DNA of 64,000 bases, taken from NCBI RefSeq assembly GCF_019175285.1, contig NC_056530.1:3560892-3624891 (forward strand). The letters are read 5' to 3'. Under the pieces are notes generated by a model, which did not search any database, had not been told where the DNA came from, and was given only the letters and a program-made list of their open reading frames with translations. Below are positions 1-10,632 of this stretch, one piece after another; within the stretch, counting starts at the first letter, position 1, and the number at the start of each line of letters is the position of its first letter. Source of the stretch: Sceloporus undulatus. Lineage: Eukaryota; Chordata; Lepidosauria; Squamata; Phrynosomatidae. The translations under genes and the position numbers were made by a program.

Positions 1-26
1 ATTATTATTATTATTATTATTATTAG
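1..26. repeat. (ATT)n microsatellite
   Basis: Trinucleotide run at the window edge; it probably continues to the left. Confidence 0.9.
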
Positions 27-232
27 TCTGACACATTTGGAGGGCACCATGTGAGGAAATGGAATGCATGCTTCTGATACATGCTTTGGGAAGGATCCCT
101 GAATAACTTAGGGATCCACTTGGTTACTTACAAGGAGCACTTTTTTGAAATAGAGGAGGCAGGCACTCCAGCATTGTGCTCAGATCCAGACCCAGCTAAG
201 TTGCTCCTCTCTGGCTACCAACTGTAACAAGA

Positions 233-657
233 ATTAGAGGGGTGTCCAAAGGAGGTGACTAAAATGGTGAAAAGTCTGGAAATCATGCCCTATGAGGAGT
301 GACTTAGGGAGCTGGATGTGTTTAGCCTGGAGAAGAGAAGGCTAAGAGGTGATATGATAATAGAAAGTTAAGAGATGATGTTGAAGGGGTGTCACACTGA
401 GGATGGAGCAAGCTTGTTTTCTGCTGCTCCAGAGAATAGGACATGGAACAATGGATATAAGCTACTTTAGGATGAATGTCCGGAAAGTAAAAGCTGTTTG
501 ACAGTGGAACATACTCCATCGGAGGATGGTGGAGTCTCCTTCTTTTTTAAACAGAGGCTGGATGGGCATCTGTTCGAGATGCTTTGATTGTGAGTTCCTG
601 CATGGCAGGGGTTGGACTGAATGGCCCTTGATCATATGATTCTATGATTCTAAGAGA
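233..657 (+). mobile_element. CR1 LINE, 3' end fragment
   Basis: Aligns by eye with the 3' part of the fuller CR1 at 6172-10562 (the region around 10110-10560), including the block encoding the last ORF2 residues and the terminal ATTCTATG-type octamer repeat. Several indels relative to that copy make it older. It is 5' truncated, as usual for CR1. Confidence 0.88.
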
Positions 658-740
658 GAGGAATCAGTCCTCCTTCAATGTGCTCAAATCCAGCTTTACA
701 CCCTGCTAAGATGACTACTTAGTGAACTGTGTAACCAGGG

Positions 741-935
741 GTGCATGGCATTGTCGAAATAATGCATTTTGACATCACTTTAAGTGCTGGAGGAGGCCTG
801 GGACTTGTTGTTTTGCAAGGTCTTTAGCCTTTTCTGCCAAGGAGTGCTGGTGCCTCACAAAACTACAAATCCCAGGATTCAGTAGGATGGCATTAAAGTG
901 GTATCAAACTGCATTATTTCTACAATGTAGCTCCA
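741..935. mobile_element. Palindromic MITE (hAT-like), degenerate
   Basis: Two arms are inverted copies: the AATAATGCATTTTGACA block near 759 is mirrored by CAAACTGCATTATTTC near 905, with ACTACAAATCCCAG in the middle. Same family as the copies at 4452, 21280 and 58331. The hAT assignment is inference. Confidence 0.7.
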
Positions 936-1546
936 CCTCAAGAGACTACTGCTGGAATTTTCTTTCTTTTTCCTCCACCCTCCCAACCCCCTTTCCTTTT
1001 GTGTTGTGTTGTAAGCCTGCAAGCAGGGGCTGCCTTGTTTGTCAGTGCTGTGGGAGCCACTTGGGGCAACAAGTTGGGTAAAAATCCAGCAAATAAATAC
1101 ATAAATCAGTCAATAGTGCACCAGGAGTAATTCCCACACCCGTTTCAGTAGAAAATGCCCCTCAGGCATATGCTTTAAAGGACACCTTTTCTGTTATGAA
1201 GGAAAAAAAGAATTTTCATGAACTACAGACAACATGCGCCTCCTTGCCTCCCTTTCTCCTCTTCCTGGAGGGAAAGGCAATGTGCCTTTGAAAAGCCAAG
1301 GCAGTTGATGCACCAGGAATCGATGTTGTGTAAAACCTATTATGCTCTCGGGAACATGAAGGAGGAAGAGAGTGGCTCTGCAGTGCAGTGAGTCACCAAG
1401 TTGGTGCATCCTACACACATTGATTCATAACGCAGCATACCGACCCCGCTGTCATTAGCCACGAGTGCTTGCTTTGGCATTTTATTCACCCTCCTTGACT
1501 TGTCTTTGTGCATGTGTGCCCGCATATACATATCAGCAGCTTTCTT

Positions 1547-1568
1547 CCCCCCCCCCCCCCCCCCCCCC
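1547..1568. repeat. poly-C tract, 22 bases
   Basis: Uninterrupted C run; its length is liable to sequencing error. Confidence 0.9.
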
Positions 1569-1765
1569 ATCATAGACCATTAGGCCTTAGCTCCAGATTT
1601 CCACGCAAGCACTAATGACTTAGGAGGGAGTGCACCTTCATGCAGTCAAATCCCAGCTCTTGAGGTCAGGGTAATGCCTCACTAGACCCACAGGCAGGTG
1701 GGCATTAATGCCAGCCTTGCTGTCAATTTGCTCTTGGGCACTGAATTGTGTATGTGTGTGTGTGT

Positions 1766-1832
1766 TCATAGAATCATAGAGCTGGAAGAGATCACAAGAG
1801 CCATCCAGTCCAAACCCCTGCCACGCAGGAAC
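1766..1832 (-). mobile_element. CR1 LINE, 3' terminal fragment
   Basis: Reverse complement of the CR1 3' end (CATAGAATCATAGAGCTGG onward). Only the last 70 bp or so remain. Confidence 0.8.
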
Positions 1833-1842
1833 ACATCTGCGT

Positions 1843-2499
1843 TGTGTGACTTCAAATAGTTTCTGACCTATGGCAACCCTAAGGCGACCCTATCATGGGG
1901 TTTTCTTGGCAAGATGTGTTCAGAGGAGGTTTTGCCATTGCCATCCCCTGAGGCTGAGAGAATGTGACTTGCCCAAAGTCATCTAGGTCTCATTCCCATT
2001 ACCTTTTAAACCAGATCACAATTCGGTTTGAACCAGTTCAAACAACCCTAGTGCCCACTTAAATTGATTCACCAAAGCAATTCGGTGAGGGAGAGCATGC
2101 ACCAGACCCACTTAACCCATGTCTTTTTGAAGCTGATTTTTTTCCATGTCTTTTTCACCAAATCGATTCAATGCAAGTGTGAACCACAAGCAGATCGGAA
2201 TTGGTTCAAATTTGTCCTTCGGCCGGCTGGAGCCAAATAATTTTGAATTGATTTCATTTGTGAATGCAAACCACAAGGGGGGTTATTTTGATGCCAGAAA
2301 ATGATGGAAAATGCGATCAGGGCAAATATAGTGGGAACCCTCTCTGATGTCGAATTGATCCATTGATTTGGATCGCACACCGATTTATCTGTAAGTAGGA
2401 ATGAAACCCTAGTGGGTTTCCACGGCTGAGCTGCGAATCAGACTATGGTCCTCAGAGTCATAGTCCTATGCTCAAACCACTACACTCTCTATCGAGCCT
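1843..2499 (-). mobile_element. Sauria-type tRNA-derived SINE, split by a MITE
   Basis: 1843-1986 and 2409-2499 together make one minus-strand SINE. The left part has the body (TTTTCTTGGCAAGATGTG, CTGAGGCTGAGAGAATG), the right part the tRNA-like head (TGGGTTTCCACGGCTGAGC and the CTCAAACCACTACACT A-box region). The break at CTAG is where the MITE at 1987-2408 sits. Confidence 0.8.
1987..2408. mobile_element. DNA transposon (MITE) inserted in the SINE
   Basis: The ends are inverted relatives: GTCTCATTCCCATTACC at the left, and the complement GGTTTCATTCCTACTTAC at the right. CTAG flanks both sides (1983-1986, 2409-2412) and occurs once in the undisrupted SINE consensus, so it is probably the target duplication. 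No coding capacity. Superfamily not determined. Confidence 0.65.
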
Positions 2500-3622
2500 C
2501 AAATAGGATGTATTGCAGGCTTCCATTCCTGTCCTTAGATCTTTCCCACTTTCCTTCCGATGAGAGACACTGGGCAATATCACATGACTGAAATTGGAAG
2601 TATAATCCAGTGTCATCCTGAATGGAATCGTGTATTCACATTATTGCGCAAAAGGTTACCACACGCGATCGCTGGCAGTCCGAATGCACTCTAAACGCAA
2701 TCATGCGTCAATCCACAGTTAAGTAAATTCGGTGAACTAGTGAAGTCACAAATCCTGTTCCTAGGCAACTTCGCACTCAGTGCGCTATTGTTTGGTGTGA
2801 TGTGCATGTCTGCTTTGGTCCAGTCTGGAAGGGGGGGCTTCCCATGAAGCCATGCTGCAATTCCGCTTCAATTTTGCTTCTGCTTGTCCTTCAGCATTGC
2901 CGAGGGGGGGCTGCTGCCTGCTAATTAAGAGGCATGGACCCGGAGCTATTAGATAACCATTATATTCACATTTTAATGTGACAAGAGTGAATATATGTTC
3001 CTTTTAATGTGAATAGAGCATGTTCTTTCAACCATTCTTCCCCCCCCCCTCCAACCTCTTTTGTAAATTGTGGGGTTCCTTGGTTCCTCTCTCTCACTCG
3101 CCTAAATATGCTATGCTCCAGTCATCTGGAGTTTCACTGAGCATGCGCAAGGGTGACAACTCGCAGTTAAGAACCCACCAATGTGATGGCTTACTTTGCA
3201 CAGAATCTGGGGAGGCCATGACAGCTAATTTAACGTGTGATAAGTAATCACGTAATTGCATGAATTTTTGAATTGACCTTCCTAACCTCTTTCGAAACTG
3301 AACGCCTCCTGCCCCGTTTGATAAACTCCTATGTGACTCCTCTCCATCAGGGCCAGCCCATCCATATAGGCCAGGTAGGCCACTGCCTATGGGCACAACC
3401 TGTAGGGGGCGCCAGAGGGGCGGCAAGGGAGCCAGGAGGCCAGAGACAGAGAGAAAGAGTGGCCGGAGTTTGGAGGATGAGGCGAGTGGAGCAGCCAGCA
3501 GCCTAGTGCCTGTGAGTGAGGAGCAGGGAGACAGAGCTGCTTGCTGTGGTGCTGCCAGCATTTTTATCAGGCTCTGTTTGTAAAAGGGAAGGGGGGGATT
3601 TTGCTGTGCTCTGCAACTCCTG

Positions 3623-3706
3623 GGCTGCATCTACACTGGAGAATTAACCTGGTTTGGCACCTCTAACTTTCTGGCTCAAGGCTATGGAATTCTGGGAGTT
3701 TGTTGT
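3623..3706. mobile_element. Palindromic MITE, one arm
   Basis: CTGCATCTACACTGGAGAAT followed by GGCTATGGAATTCTGGGAG is one arm of the same palindromic family as at 21280 and 58331. Confidence 0.6.
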
Positions 3707-3709
3707 GGG

Positions 3710-3872
3710 GTCCCTCCCTCTTTCTTCTGTTCCTCGCTCCCTCTTTCCTTCCTCCCCTCTCACTCTTCCTTCCTTCCTTCCTTCCTTCCTCTTTCCTTCC
3801 CTTTATCTTCTTTACTTCCCCCTTTCCTGCCTCCCTTCTCCTTCCTTCCTTCCTTCCTTCCTCTCTCCCTCT
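3710..3872. repeat. Polypyrimidine (CCTT)n-rich tract
   Basis: Strongly strand-biased CCTT/CCCT stretch containing blocks of perfect TTCC repeats. The ORFs through it (Ser/Phe/Leu-rich or Arg/Glu/Lys-rich) are low-complexity artefacts. Confidence 0.85.
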
Positions 3873-3875
3873 CTT

Positions 3876-4044
3876 TTTTGCCAAGAGAAAGATTTGTTGA
3901 GGAAAGGCTTGCCATGGCCTTCCTCTGAGGCTGAGAGAGTGTGATGCCCCCACCCAGTGGGTTTCCATGGCCGAGCAGAGCTTTGAACCCAGAGTCATAG
4001 TCCAGTACTCAAACAACTAGTCCACAACTCAAACACTGGCTCCA
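3876..4044 (-). mobile_element. Sauria-type SINE, partial
   Basis: Contains CTTCCTCTGAGGCTGAGAG, CAGTGGGTTTCCATGGCCGA and the head region with AGTCATAGTCCAGTACTCAA. The 3' tail is missing where it meets the pyrimidine tract. Confidence 0.8.
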
Positions 4045-4286
4045 ACAATCCACTTTAAAAGCTTGGTCTTCTTCCCAGATGTCTTCATCACAAAGGAAGG
4101 CACCACAAAATGGAAGACATTCAAGAAAAAGAGAGGACAGGGCTCAAGAAAAGCTCAAAACTCTCCTAGAAATGTAAATGCATGCTTCTTAGTCATGCTC
4201 AAAATGGAGGATGTTTTAGAATACCTCCAGGACAGAAGGCTGGAATGGAAGACATGTCCTGGAAGAGGAGGAAGTCTGCCCTGCCC

Positions 4287-4392
4287 TGAGGCGAATCTAC
4301 CATGGGGCTTTCTTGGCAATATGAGTTCAGAGAAGCTTTGCCATGGCCTTCTTCTGAGGCTGAGAGAGTGTGGCTTGCCCACTCTTGGTGGT
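4287..4392 (-). mobile_element. Sauria-type SINE, internal fragment
   Basis: ATGGGGCTTTCTTGGCAATA and GAGGCTGAGAGAGTGTGGC are the body of the SINE; both ends are missing. Confidence 0.75.
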
Positions 4393-4451
4393 TGTGCCTA
4401 CTATGTGTCTTTTCTTTCTCGCCCTGGAGCCATTCCCATCCTTTTTCCATA

Positions 4452-4612
4452 GGCTGCATCTACACTGCAGAAATAATGCATTTTGACACTGCTTTAACTG
4501 CTCTGACTCTTTGCTATGGAATTCTGGGATTTGGATTTTTGGAGGAGAATTCTCCTTCTCAGCCAGAGAACAGTGGAGCCACAACAAACTACAAATCCCA
4601 GGACTCCATAGC
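4452..4612. mobile_element. Palindromic MITE, truncated
   Basis: Starts GCTGCATCTACACTGCAG and AATAATGCATTTTGACAC, then GCTATGGAATTCTGGGATTT; the second arm has CTACAAATCCCAGGACTCCA but is cut short. Confidence 0.75.
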
Positions 4613-6174
4613 ATGGAACCAGCAAGATGACCAGATGTCCCCTTTTCTCGGGTATATCTTACATTTCAGTCTTCTGTCCAGGAGGAATTCCAAAAACGTC
4701 CTCCCTTTTGAGCATCACTAAGAAGCATGAAATTATATTTATATGAGGGGTTTCAGCTTTTACTTGGTCATGTCCTCTATTTTACTTGAAAGTCCTACAT
4801 TTTGCGGTGCCTTATCCTCCTTTGTGGTTAGGACAGTTAGTCACCATGGGAGCCGAGCCAAAGGCAGCTAAAGTGGTATCAAACTGCAGCCTTGGTCCTC
4901 TCACCTGGTGACTCTACTGGTTTTCTTCTCTTTCTTGTGATACCCTTTTCAGCCCCTTGGGTGAAGGTTTTTAGTTTTTAGGGGTCATAGATGGACCACC
5001 AGTACCCCACAAATTCATGGGATGGGATCCAGATTTTTCCACATAATTAGAATGAATAATCTTCAAGCTTGCAAAAGGAATATGTATGCATTAGTCTCCA
5101 TTCCAAATGTCACAGCAATAAAAAAAAGTCTTTAACCTGTAAAAACCTAATTAGCTTTTTGACTAATTCTCAATACTGTGAGGAGAGATTGGAACCAAAG
5201 TTTAGCTTTAACAAATGAAACAGCGGAGATCAAGGGGTGAAAATAATTATGAGGGGCAACAGGGGTGCCAAAATATTTCTCGCCTAGGGTGGCAAAATAC
5301 CTAGAGCCGGCCCTGCTCTCCATCCTTACAACAACCCTGGAGAGCAGGTCAGAGAGAGTGAATGTAAGTCTCAAGGATTTGTGGAGACCTGATTCCTGAT
5401 CTCCTAAGTCCCAGCTGCAGACTCAAACCAATATCCCATGCTCATTCTCAGTGGAAACTTGATGTAAGCCATAATGACATGATACCTCAGATCTCTCCTT
5501 CCACACGCAAAGAATGGCGATGTTGCTGTGCTGCATTGTGCCAGGTAGTCTTGCCAAAATTGGTCACGTCATTAACCACTGCTGTTGTTGCACCTTCAAT
5601 GTGCATGATGTTTTTTTTTTTTTTTTAAAAGCATTTATTCCCCAAGGATCTAAAATTTGACCCAGAGGAGAACGAAGGAGAGTAAGGTGGTGTAAACAAG
5701 GAAAGGATGTGTTATCATTTCAGTTCTGCATGCTTAGCTTTAGTTACAATATGGTAGCCTTCTTCAAATCAGTGCTCCTGAAATATGTTAGATTACAACT
5801 ACAATGGCTCAAGCCTCCTTGGACTCTCAAGCTGTTCTGGACAATAACCCCCATCAATCCAGTTAGCAAGATACTGTCTGGGGATGATTAAGGTTATTAC
5901 TCAATGTATATGGAAGGAGGGCTGCATGGGGTAAGGAGGAAAATACCTGTGCCCATAGTTTTGTGAGGGAGGTAGTCTTTGAGGTGGAAAGTATGGTTTT
6001 CGGGCTATGGGACTGTGTTCTAGAAAAGTTTATTCCTGATATTTTGCTGAAATCTGTGGCTGGCATCTTCAGAGATTGCTGGTACAAGATTGCTGCCAGC
6101 AATCTCTGAAGATGTCAGCCACAGATGCCAGCGAAATGTCAGGAATAAAGTCTTCTAGAACATGGCCACATGTT

Positions 6175-6451
6175 GAGCAGTCCGGCCAGAGAGAGGAGAA
6201 GGAGAGGAGCTGCTTGGCAGCCATTTTGAGACCGTGTGCTTGAGACCGTGTGCTCGTTGCTGAAGGGGTGGAGCTTCTGTGAGTCACATCTGTGAGTCAC
6301 AAGGGGGCGGAGCTAGCAGACTAGCTTTATATACCAACTTCCAGAGCCTTTCAGAGCAGTCCGGCCAGAGAGAGGAGAAGGCGAGGAGCTGCTTGGCAGC
6401 CATTTTGAGACCGTGTGCTTGAGACCGTGTGCTCGTTGCTGAAGGGGTGGA
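6175..6451 (+). promoter_or_regulatory. CR1 5' UTR with a tandem 179-bp unit
   Basis: The block starting GAGCAGTCCGGCCAGAGAG at 6175 recurs at 6354 and stays alike for about 97 bp, to the GAAGGGGTGGA motif, giving a 179-bp period with one full and one partial unit. Inside each copy GAGACCGTGTGCT is itself doubled. A TATA-like CTTTATATA lies near 6325 between the copies. Tandem 5' monomers act as promoters in some LINEs; that role here is inference. Confidence 0.7.
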
Positions 6452-6599
6452 ATTTTAGTTTTCTAACGGCGCGCGAATTTTAGTTTTCTTTAACTCAACA
6501 GAACCTTCCCTTTAAGTGTAAGATAGCAGCCAGTGCATTCCTTTAAAGAAGTATTCCCAGTAGATTGAGTGTTATATTCATTACTAAAGACTTTGCAGT

Positions 6600-7577
6600 A
6601 TGGACAACGAGGGATCTGCTGCAGTCACCTGCAACTCTTGTGGGATGTTTCTCTTCTTGCCTACAGAAGTCGAGAACTTCACATGCACCAAGTGCAAGTT
6701 GGTAGCACTCTTGGAGGAGAAAGTGCAGCAGCTGGAGTCCAGAGTAGCTACACTTCAGCATATTAGGGAACAAGAGGATTTCCTGGACACAATAGAACTA
6801 ACCATCTTGGATGAGTACCACGCAGAGGAAGATGCTAGGGTGGAAGAGGTCACTTGCCAAACAGAGGAGGCAGACAGCTGGAGGAATGTCACAAAGAGAA
6901 GTAAGCCAAGAAGGAATTGTTCGGGGAGCTTGCAGCTAGAGAATCGATTCGAAGCTCTTTCCCATATCAAGGAGGATGAAGAAGAGCAGCATGGACAGAC
7001 TTCAGGGACAGAGCAGGGGAGCCTGAGAGTCCCACCCGAGGGAACAGTCGCTGCTAAGCCTCGGAGGAGGCGTGTGGTCGTAGTGGGGGACTCCTTGCTC
7101 AGGGGTACAGAAGCAGTGATTTGTAGGTCTGACAAGATGTCTCGAGAGGTGTGTTGTCTTCCAGGTGCAAAGATCCAGGATGTGACAGAGAGGCTGACAA
7201 GACTGGTCAAGCCTACTGACAAATACCCCTTCCTTTTGGTCCACGTGGGAACTAATGATACTGCAAGACACAGCCTTCAGAACATCAAAAGGGATTACGA
7301 GGCGCTTGGTAGGAAGCTGAAAGGAATGGATGTACAGGTTGTCATCTCGTCTCTTCTGCCAGTTGAAGGGCATGGTCCAGGAAGGGAGAGGAAAATAGCA
7401 GATGTGAACAACTGGCTTCGCAGATGGTGCCACCGAGAAGGATTTGGATTCTTCGATCATGGGCTGCAGTTCCATGAGGAGGGACTTCTTGCAACAGACA
7501 GGTTGCATCTCACGCCAGTTGGAAGAAATGTTTTTGCCAACAGTCTCAAGAACTTGATCAGGAGGGCTTTAAACTGA
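6600..7577 (+). CDS. CR1 ORF1 protein (zinc-knuckle-like plus SGNH esterase)
   Basis: 325 residues, uninterrupted. Two CxxC pairs at residues 11-14 and 29-32 form a zinc-binding-like N-terminus. Residues about 37-55 look like a short coiled coil, followed by an acidic, low-complexity linker. Residues 158-325 match the SGNH/GDSL esterase domain known from CR1 ORF1: the nucleophile block VVVVGDSLLRG (Ser165), the GTND block at 217-220, and the DRLH block with His303 near the C-terminus. ORF1 proteins of this clade bind RNA and may act on lipids or membranes. The start at 6600 is the first ATG and puts the zinc motif near the N-terminus. All key residues are present, so the ORF looks functional. 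Confidence 0.9.
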   Translation: MDNEGSAAVTCNSCGMFLFLPTEVENFTCTKCKLVALLEEKVQQLESRVATLQHIREQEDFLDTIELTILDEYHAEEDARVEEVTCQTEEADSWRNVTKRSKPRRNCSGSLQLENRFEALSHIKEDEEEQHGQTSGTEQGSLRVPPEGTVAAKPRRRRVVVVGDSLLRGTEAVICRSDKMSREVCCLPGAKIQDVTERLTRLVKPTDKYPFLLVHVGTNDTARHSLQNIKRDYEALGRKLKGMDVQVVISSLLPVEGHGPGRERKIADVNNWLRRWCHREGFGFFDHGLQFHEEGLLATDRLHLTPVGRNVFANSLKNLIRRALN

Positions 7578-7663
7578 GTTCCGAGGGGAAGGGAGACAAT
7601 ATTAAGGAAGGCGAAAGGGATGGCGAAAATAGTCAAACTGACATAGAGGAAACAAGGCAAACA

Positions 7664-10485
7664 GTGCAAGGACCCAACAGTGGGAGGCAAAAAAACTTGC
7701 ACAGGCAGCAAGTAAAAGGGAACCAAGGTCTGCAATGTCTCTACACTAATGCACAGAGCATGGGAAATAAGCAAGATGAACTCAAACTCCTAGTACAACA
7801 AAGCAAATATGATATAATAGGCATCACTGAAACCTGGTGGGATGAGTCTCATGATTGGAATGTGGAAATAGAGGGGTATAACCTTATTAAGAGAAATAGG
7901 CCAAACAGGAAAGGAGGAGGAATAGCACTATATGTCAGAGATATCTACACCAGTGAAGAGATCCAGGACATCAGTCATGGAAGCCAGGTGGAGAGCATCT
8001 GGATAAGAATTAAAGGGGAAGGAAACAACAAGGATGTTACGGTGGGAGTCTACTACAGACCCCCAAGTCAGACTGAGGAATTGGATGATATCTTTCTAGA
8101 ACAGATGACCACACAGTCAGAAAAGAGAGATGTAGTAGTGATGGGCGACTTCAACTATCCTGATATTTGCTGGAAGTCAAACTCAGCAAAATCCTCAAGG
8201 CCTAGCAAATTCCTCACTTGCCTGGAAGACAATTTCATGGTCCAAAAGGTGGAAGAGGCAACAAGGGGGTCAGCTATTTTAGATCTGATCCTAACCAACA
8301 AGGATGACTTGGTTAATGGGGTGCAAGTAGTGGAATCATTAGGTGGAAGTGACCATGTTCTCCTGGAGTTTGTAATACAGTGGAAAGGAGAAGCCAGGCA
8401 TAGTCAGACACGCATCCTAGACTTTAGGAGAGCGGATTTCAGTAAACTTAGAGAAGTATTGAGGGTGATTCCATGGTCAGAAATACTAAAAGATAAAGGA
8501 GTTCAGGACGGATGGGACTTTCTCAAAAGAGAGATACTGAAGGCACAATTTCAAACAGTTCCAGTGAGAAAGAAAAACGGGAGGTGTCTCAAGAAACCAG
8601 GATGGATGACTAAGGAACTTTCAACTGAACTAAGTTTAAAACGGAACATGTATAAGAAATGGAAAAAGGGAGAAATCACAAAAAAGGAATTCAAAGAAAT
8701 AGCAGGCATGTGTAGGGGTAAAGTCAGAAAAGCTAAAGCACAGAATGAACTCAGGCTTGCTAGAGAGGTTAAGAACAATAAAAAGGGCTTTTTTGGATAT
8801 GTCCGCAGCAAGAGGAAGAAGAAGGAAACAGTAGGGCCACTGCGTGGAGAAGATGGCAAAATGCTAACAGAAGACAGAGAAAAGGCAGAATTACTCAACA
8901 CCTTCTTTGCCTCAGTCTTCTCAGAAAAGGCAAAGGGTGCTCAACCTGAGGATAATGGAGCAGAGGACAGGATAGGGGCATTTCAGTACAGAATAAGTGA
9001 AGAGATAGTAGAAGAATGCCTTGTTAATCTAAATGAATTTAAGTCTCCAGGACCAGATGAACTACATCCAAGGGTATTAAAAGAACTAGCAAATGTAATA
9101 TTGAAGCCATTGGCAATAATATTTGAGAGCTCCTGGAGAACAGGAGAAGTCCAAGCAGAATGGAGGAGGGCAAACGTTGTCCCCATCTTCAAAAAGGGGA
9201 AAAAAGAGGATCCCAACAATTATCATCCAGTTAGTCTGACATCAATACCAGGAAAGATTCTGGAGCAGATCATTAAACAGAGAGTCTGTGAACATCTAGA
9301 AAGCAATGCCATAATCACAAAAAGTCAACATGGGTTTCAGAGAAACAAGTCATGCCAGACAAATCTGATCTCTTTCTTTGATAAAATTACCAGCTTGGTA
9401 GATGAAGGGAATGCTGTGGATATAGTATATCTTGATTTCACTAAGGCCTTTGACAAGGTTTCCCATAACATTCTTGCAAACAAGCTTGTAAAATGTGGGC
9501 TAGACAAAGGAACTGTTACATGGATCTGTAATTGATTGACCGGCCGAACCCAAAGGGTGCTCAACATTGGCTCCTTTTCATCCTGGAGAGAAGTGACCAG
9601 TGGGGTCCCACAGGGCTCTGTCCTGGGCCCAGTGCTATTCAACATCTTCATCAATGACCTGGATGACAGAATTGGAAGCATACTTATCAAATTTGCAGAT
9701 GACACCAAATTAGGGGGAATAGCTAATACCCCAGAGGACAGGATCAAGATTCAAAATGACCTGAATAGACTAGAAAGCTGGGCCAAAGCTAACAAAATGA
9801 AATTCAACACGGAGAAATGTAATGTATTGCACTTAGGGCAGAAAAATAAAATGCACAGATATAGGATGGCCTGAATGAAACTACGTGTGAAAGGGATCTA
9901 GGAGTCCAAGTAGACTACAAGTTGAACATGAGTGAACAGTGTGATGCGGCAGCTAAAAAGGCCAATGCTATTTTAGGCTGCATCAATAGAAGTATAGTGT
10001 CTAGATGAAGGGAAGTAATAGTGCCACTGTATTCTGCTTTGGTCAGGCCCCACCTGGAATATTGTGTCCAGTTCTGGGCACCACAATTCAAAAAGGACAT
10101 TGAGAAACTGGAGCGTGTCCAAAGGAGGGCGACAAAAATGGTGAAGGGTCTGGAAACCATGCCCTATGAGGAACGACTTAGGGAGCTGGGGATGTTTAGC
10201 CTGGAGAAAAGAAGGTTAAGAGGTGATATGATAGCCCTGTTTAAATATTTGAAAGGATGTCATATTGAAGAGGGAGCAAGCTTGTTTTCTGCTGCTCCAG
10301 AGAACAGGACCCGGAACAATGGATGCAAGCTGCAGGAAAAGAGATTCCACCTGAACATTAGGAGGAACTTCCTGACAGTTAGGACTGTTCAACAATGGAA
10401 TGCACTCCCTCGGAGGGTGATAGAGTCTCCTTCCTTGGAGGTCTTTAAACAGAGGCTGGATGGCCATCTGTCAGGGATGCTTTGA
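7664..10485 (+). pseudogene. CR1 ORF2 (APE endonuclease and reverse transcriptase), lightly damaged
   Basis: The first open stretch (7664-9535, 623 aa) has the endonuclease motifs in order: LYTNAQSMGNK, ITETWWD, GGGIALYVRD, VVMGDFNYPD and SDHVLLEF. The reverse transcriptase part follows with SPGPDELHPRVLKEL, QHGFQRNKSC and YLDFTKAFDKVSH. After a TGA at 9533-9535, where a Trp is expected, the same frame continues with GVPQGSVLGPVLFNIFINDL and the catalytic FADD box. A frameshift near 9860 moves the rest to another frame (DGLNETTCERDL onward), with a second TGA at 10006-10008. The C-terminal region (10021-10485) is then open, ending HLSGML. Three lesions in about 940 codons. This copy cannot make full ORF2p itself but could be mobilised in trans. 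Confidence 0.9.
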
Positions 10486-10632
10486 TTTGGATTTCCTGCA
10501 TGGCAGGGGGTTGGACTGGATGGCCCTAGTGGTCTCTTCCAACTCTACGATTCTATGATTCTATGGCCACATAGCCCGAAAAACCCACAACAAAACAATG
10601 GATGCTGGCCATGAAAGCTTTCAACTTCACAG

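Larger units (their letters stand above)
6172..10562 (+). mobile_element. CR1 LINE, nearly full length
   Basis: 4.39 kb non-LTR retrotransposon: 5' UTR with a duplicated unit, intact ORF1 (6600-7577), ORF2 with endonuclease and reverse transcriptase domains (7664-10485, three lesions), a short 3' UTR and the CR1 hallmark octamer ATTCTATG repeated at the 3' end (10550-10562). Flanked by the 10-bp duplication ATGGCCACAT. Few lesions mean it is young relative to the other CR1 pieces here. Confidence 0.93.
5992..10632 (-). mobile_element. Penelope-like terminal repeat, split by a CR1
   Basis: 5992-6171 and 10563-10632 are the two parts of one copy of the repeat also seen at 12093. The left part holds two inverted arms, with the TCTGAAGATGTCAGCCAC block near 6105 mirrored near 6048. 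The right part resumes at ATGGCCACATAGCCCGAAAA. The 10-bp ATGGCCACAT occurs at both junctions (6162-6171, 10563-10572) and is the CR1 target duplication. Penelope assignment rests on the coding remnant in the related copy near 12860-12965. Confidence 0.65.

Noticed and set aside
3094-3630. 178-codon minus-strand ORF
   Set aside because: No recognisable domain, no splice context, and it overlaps open frames on +. Chance ORF in moderately GC-rich DNA.
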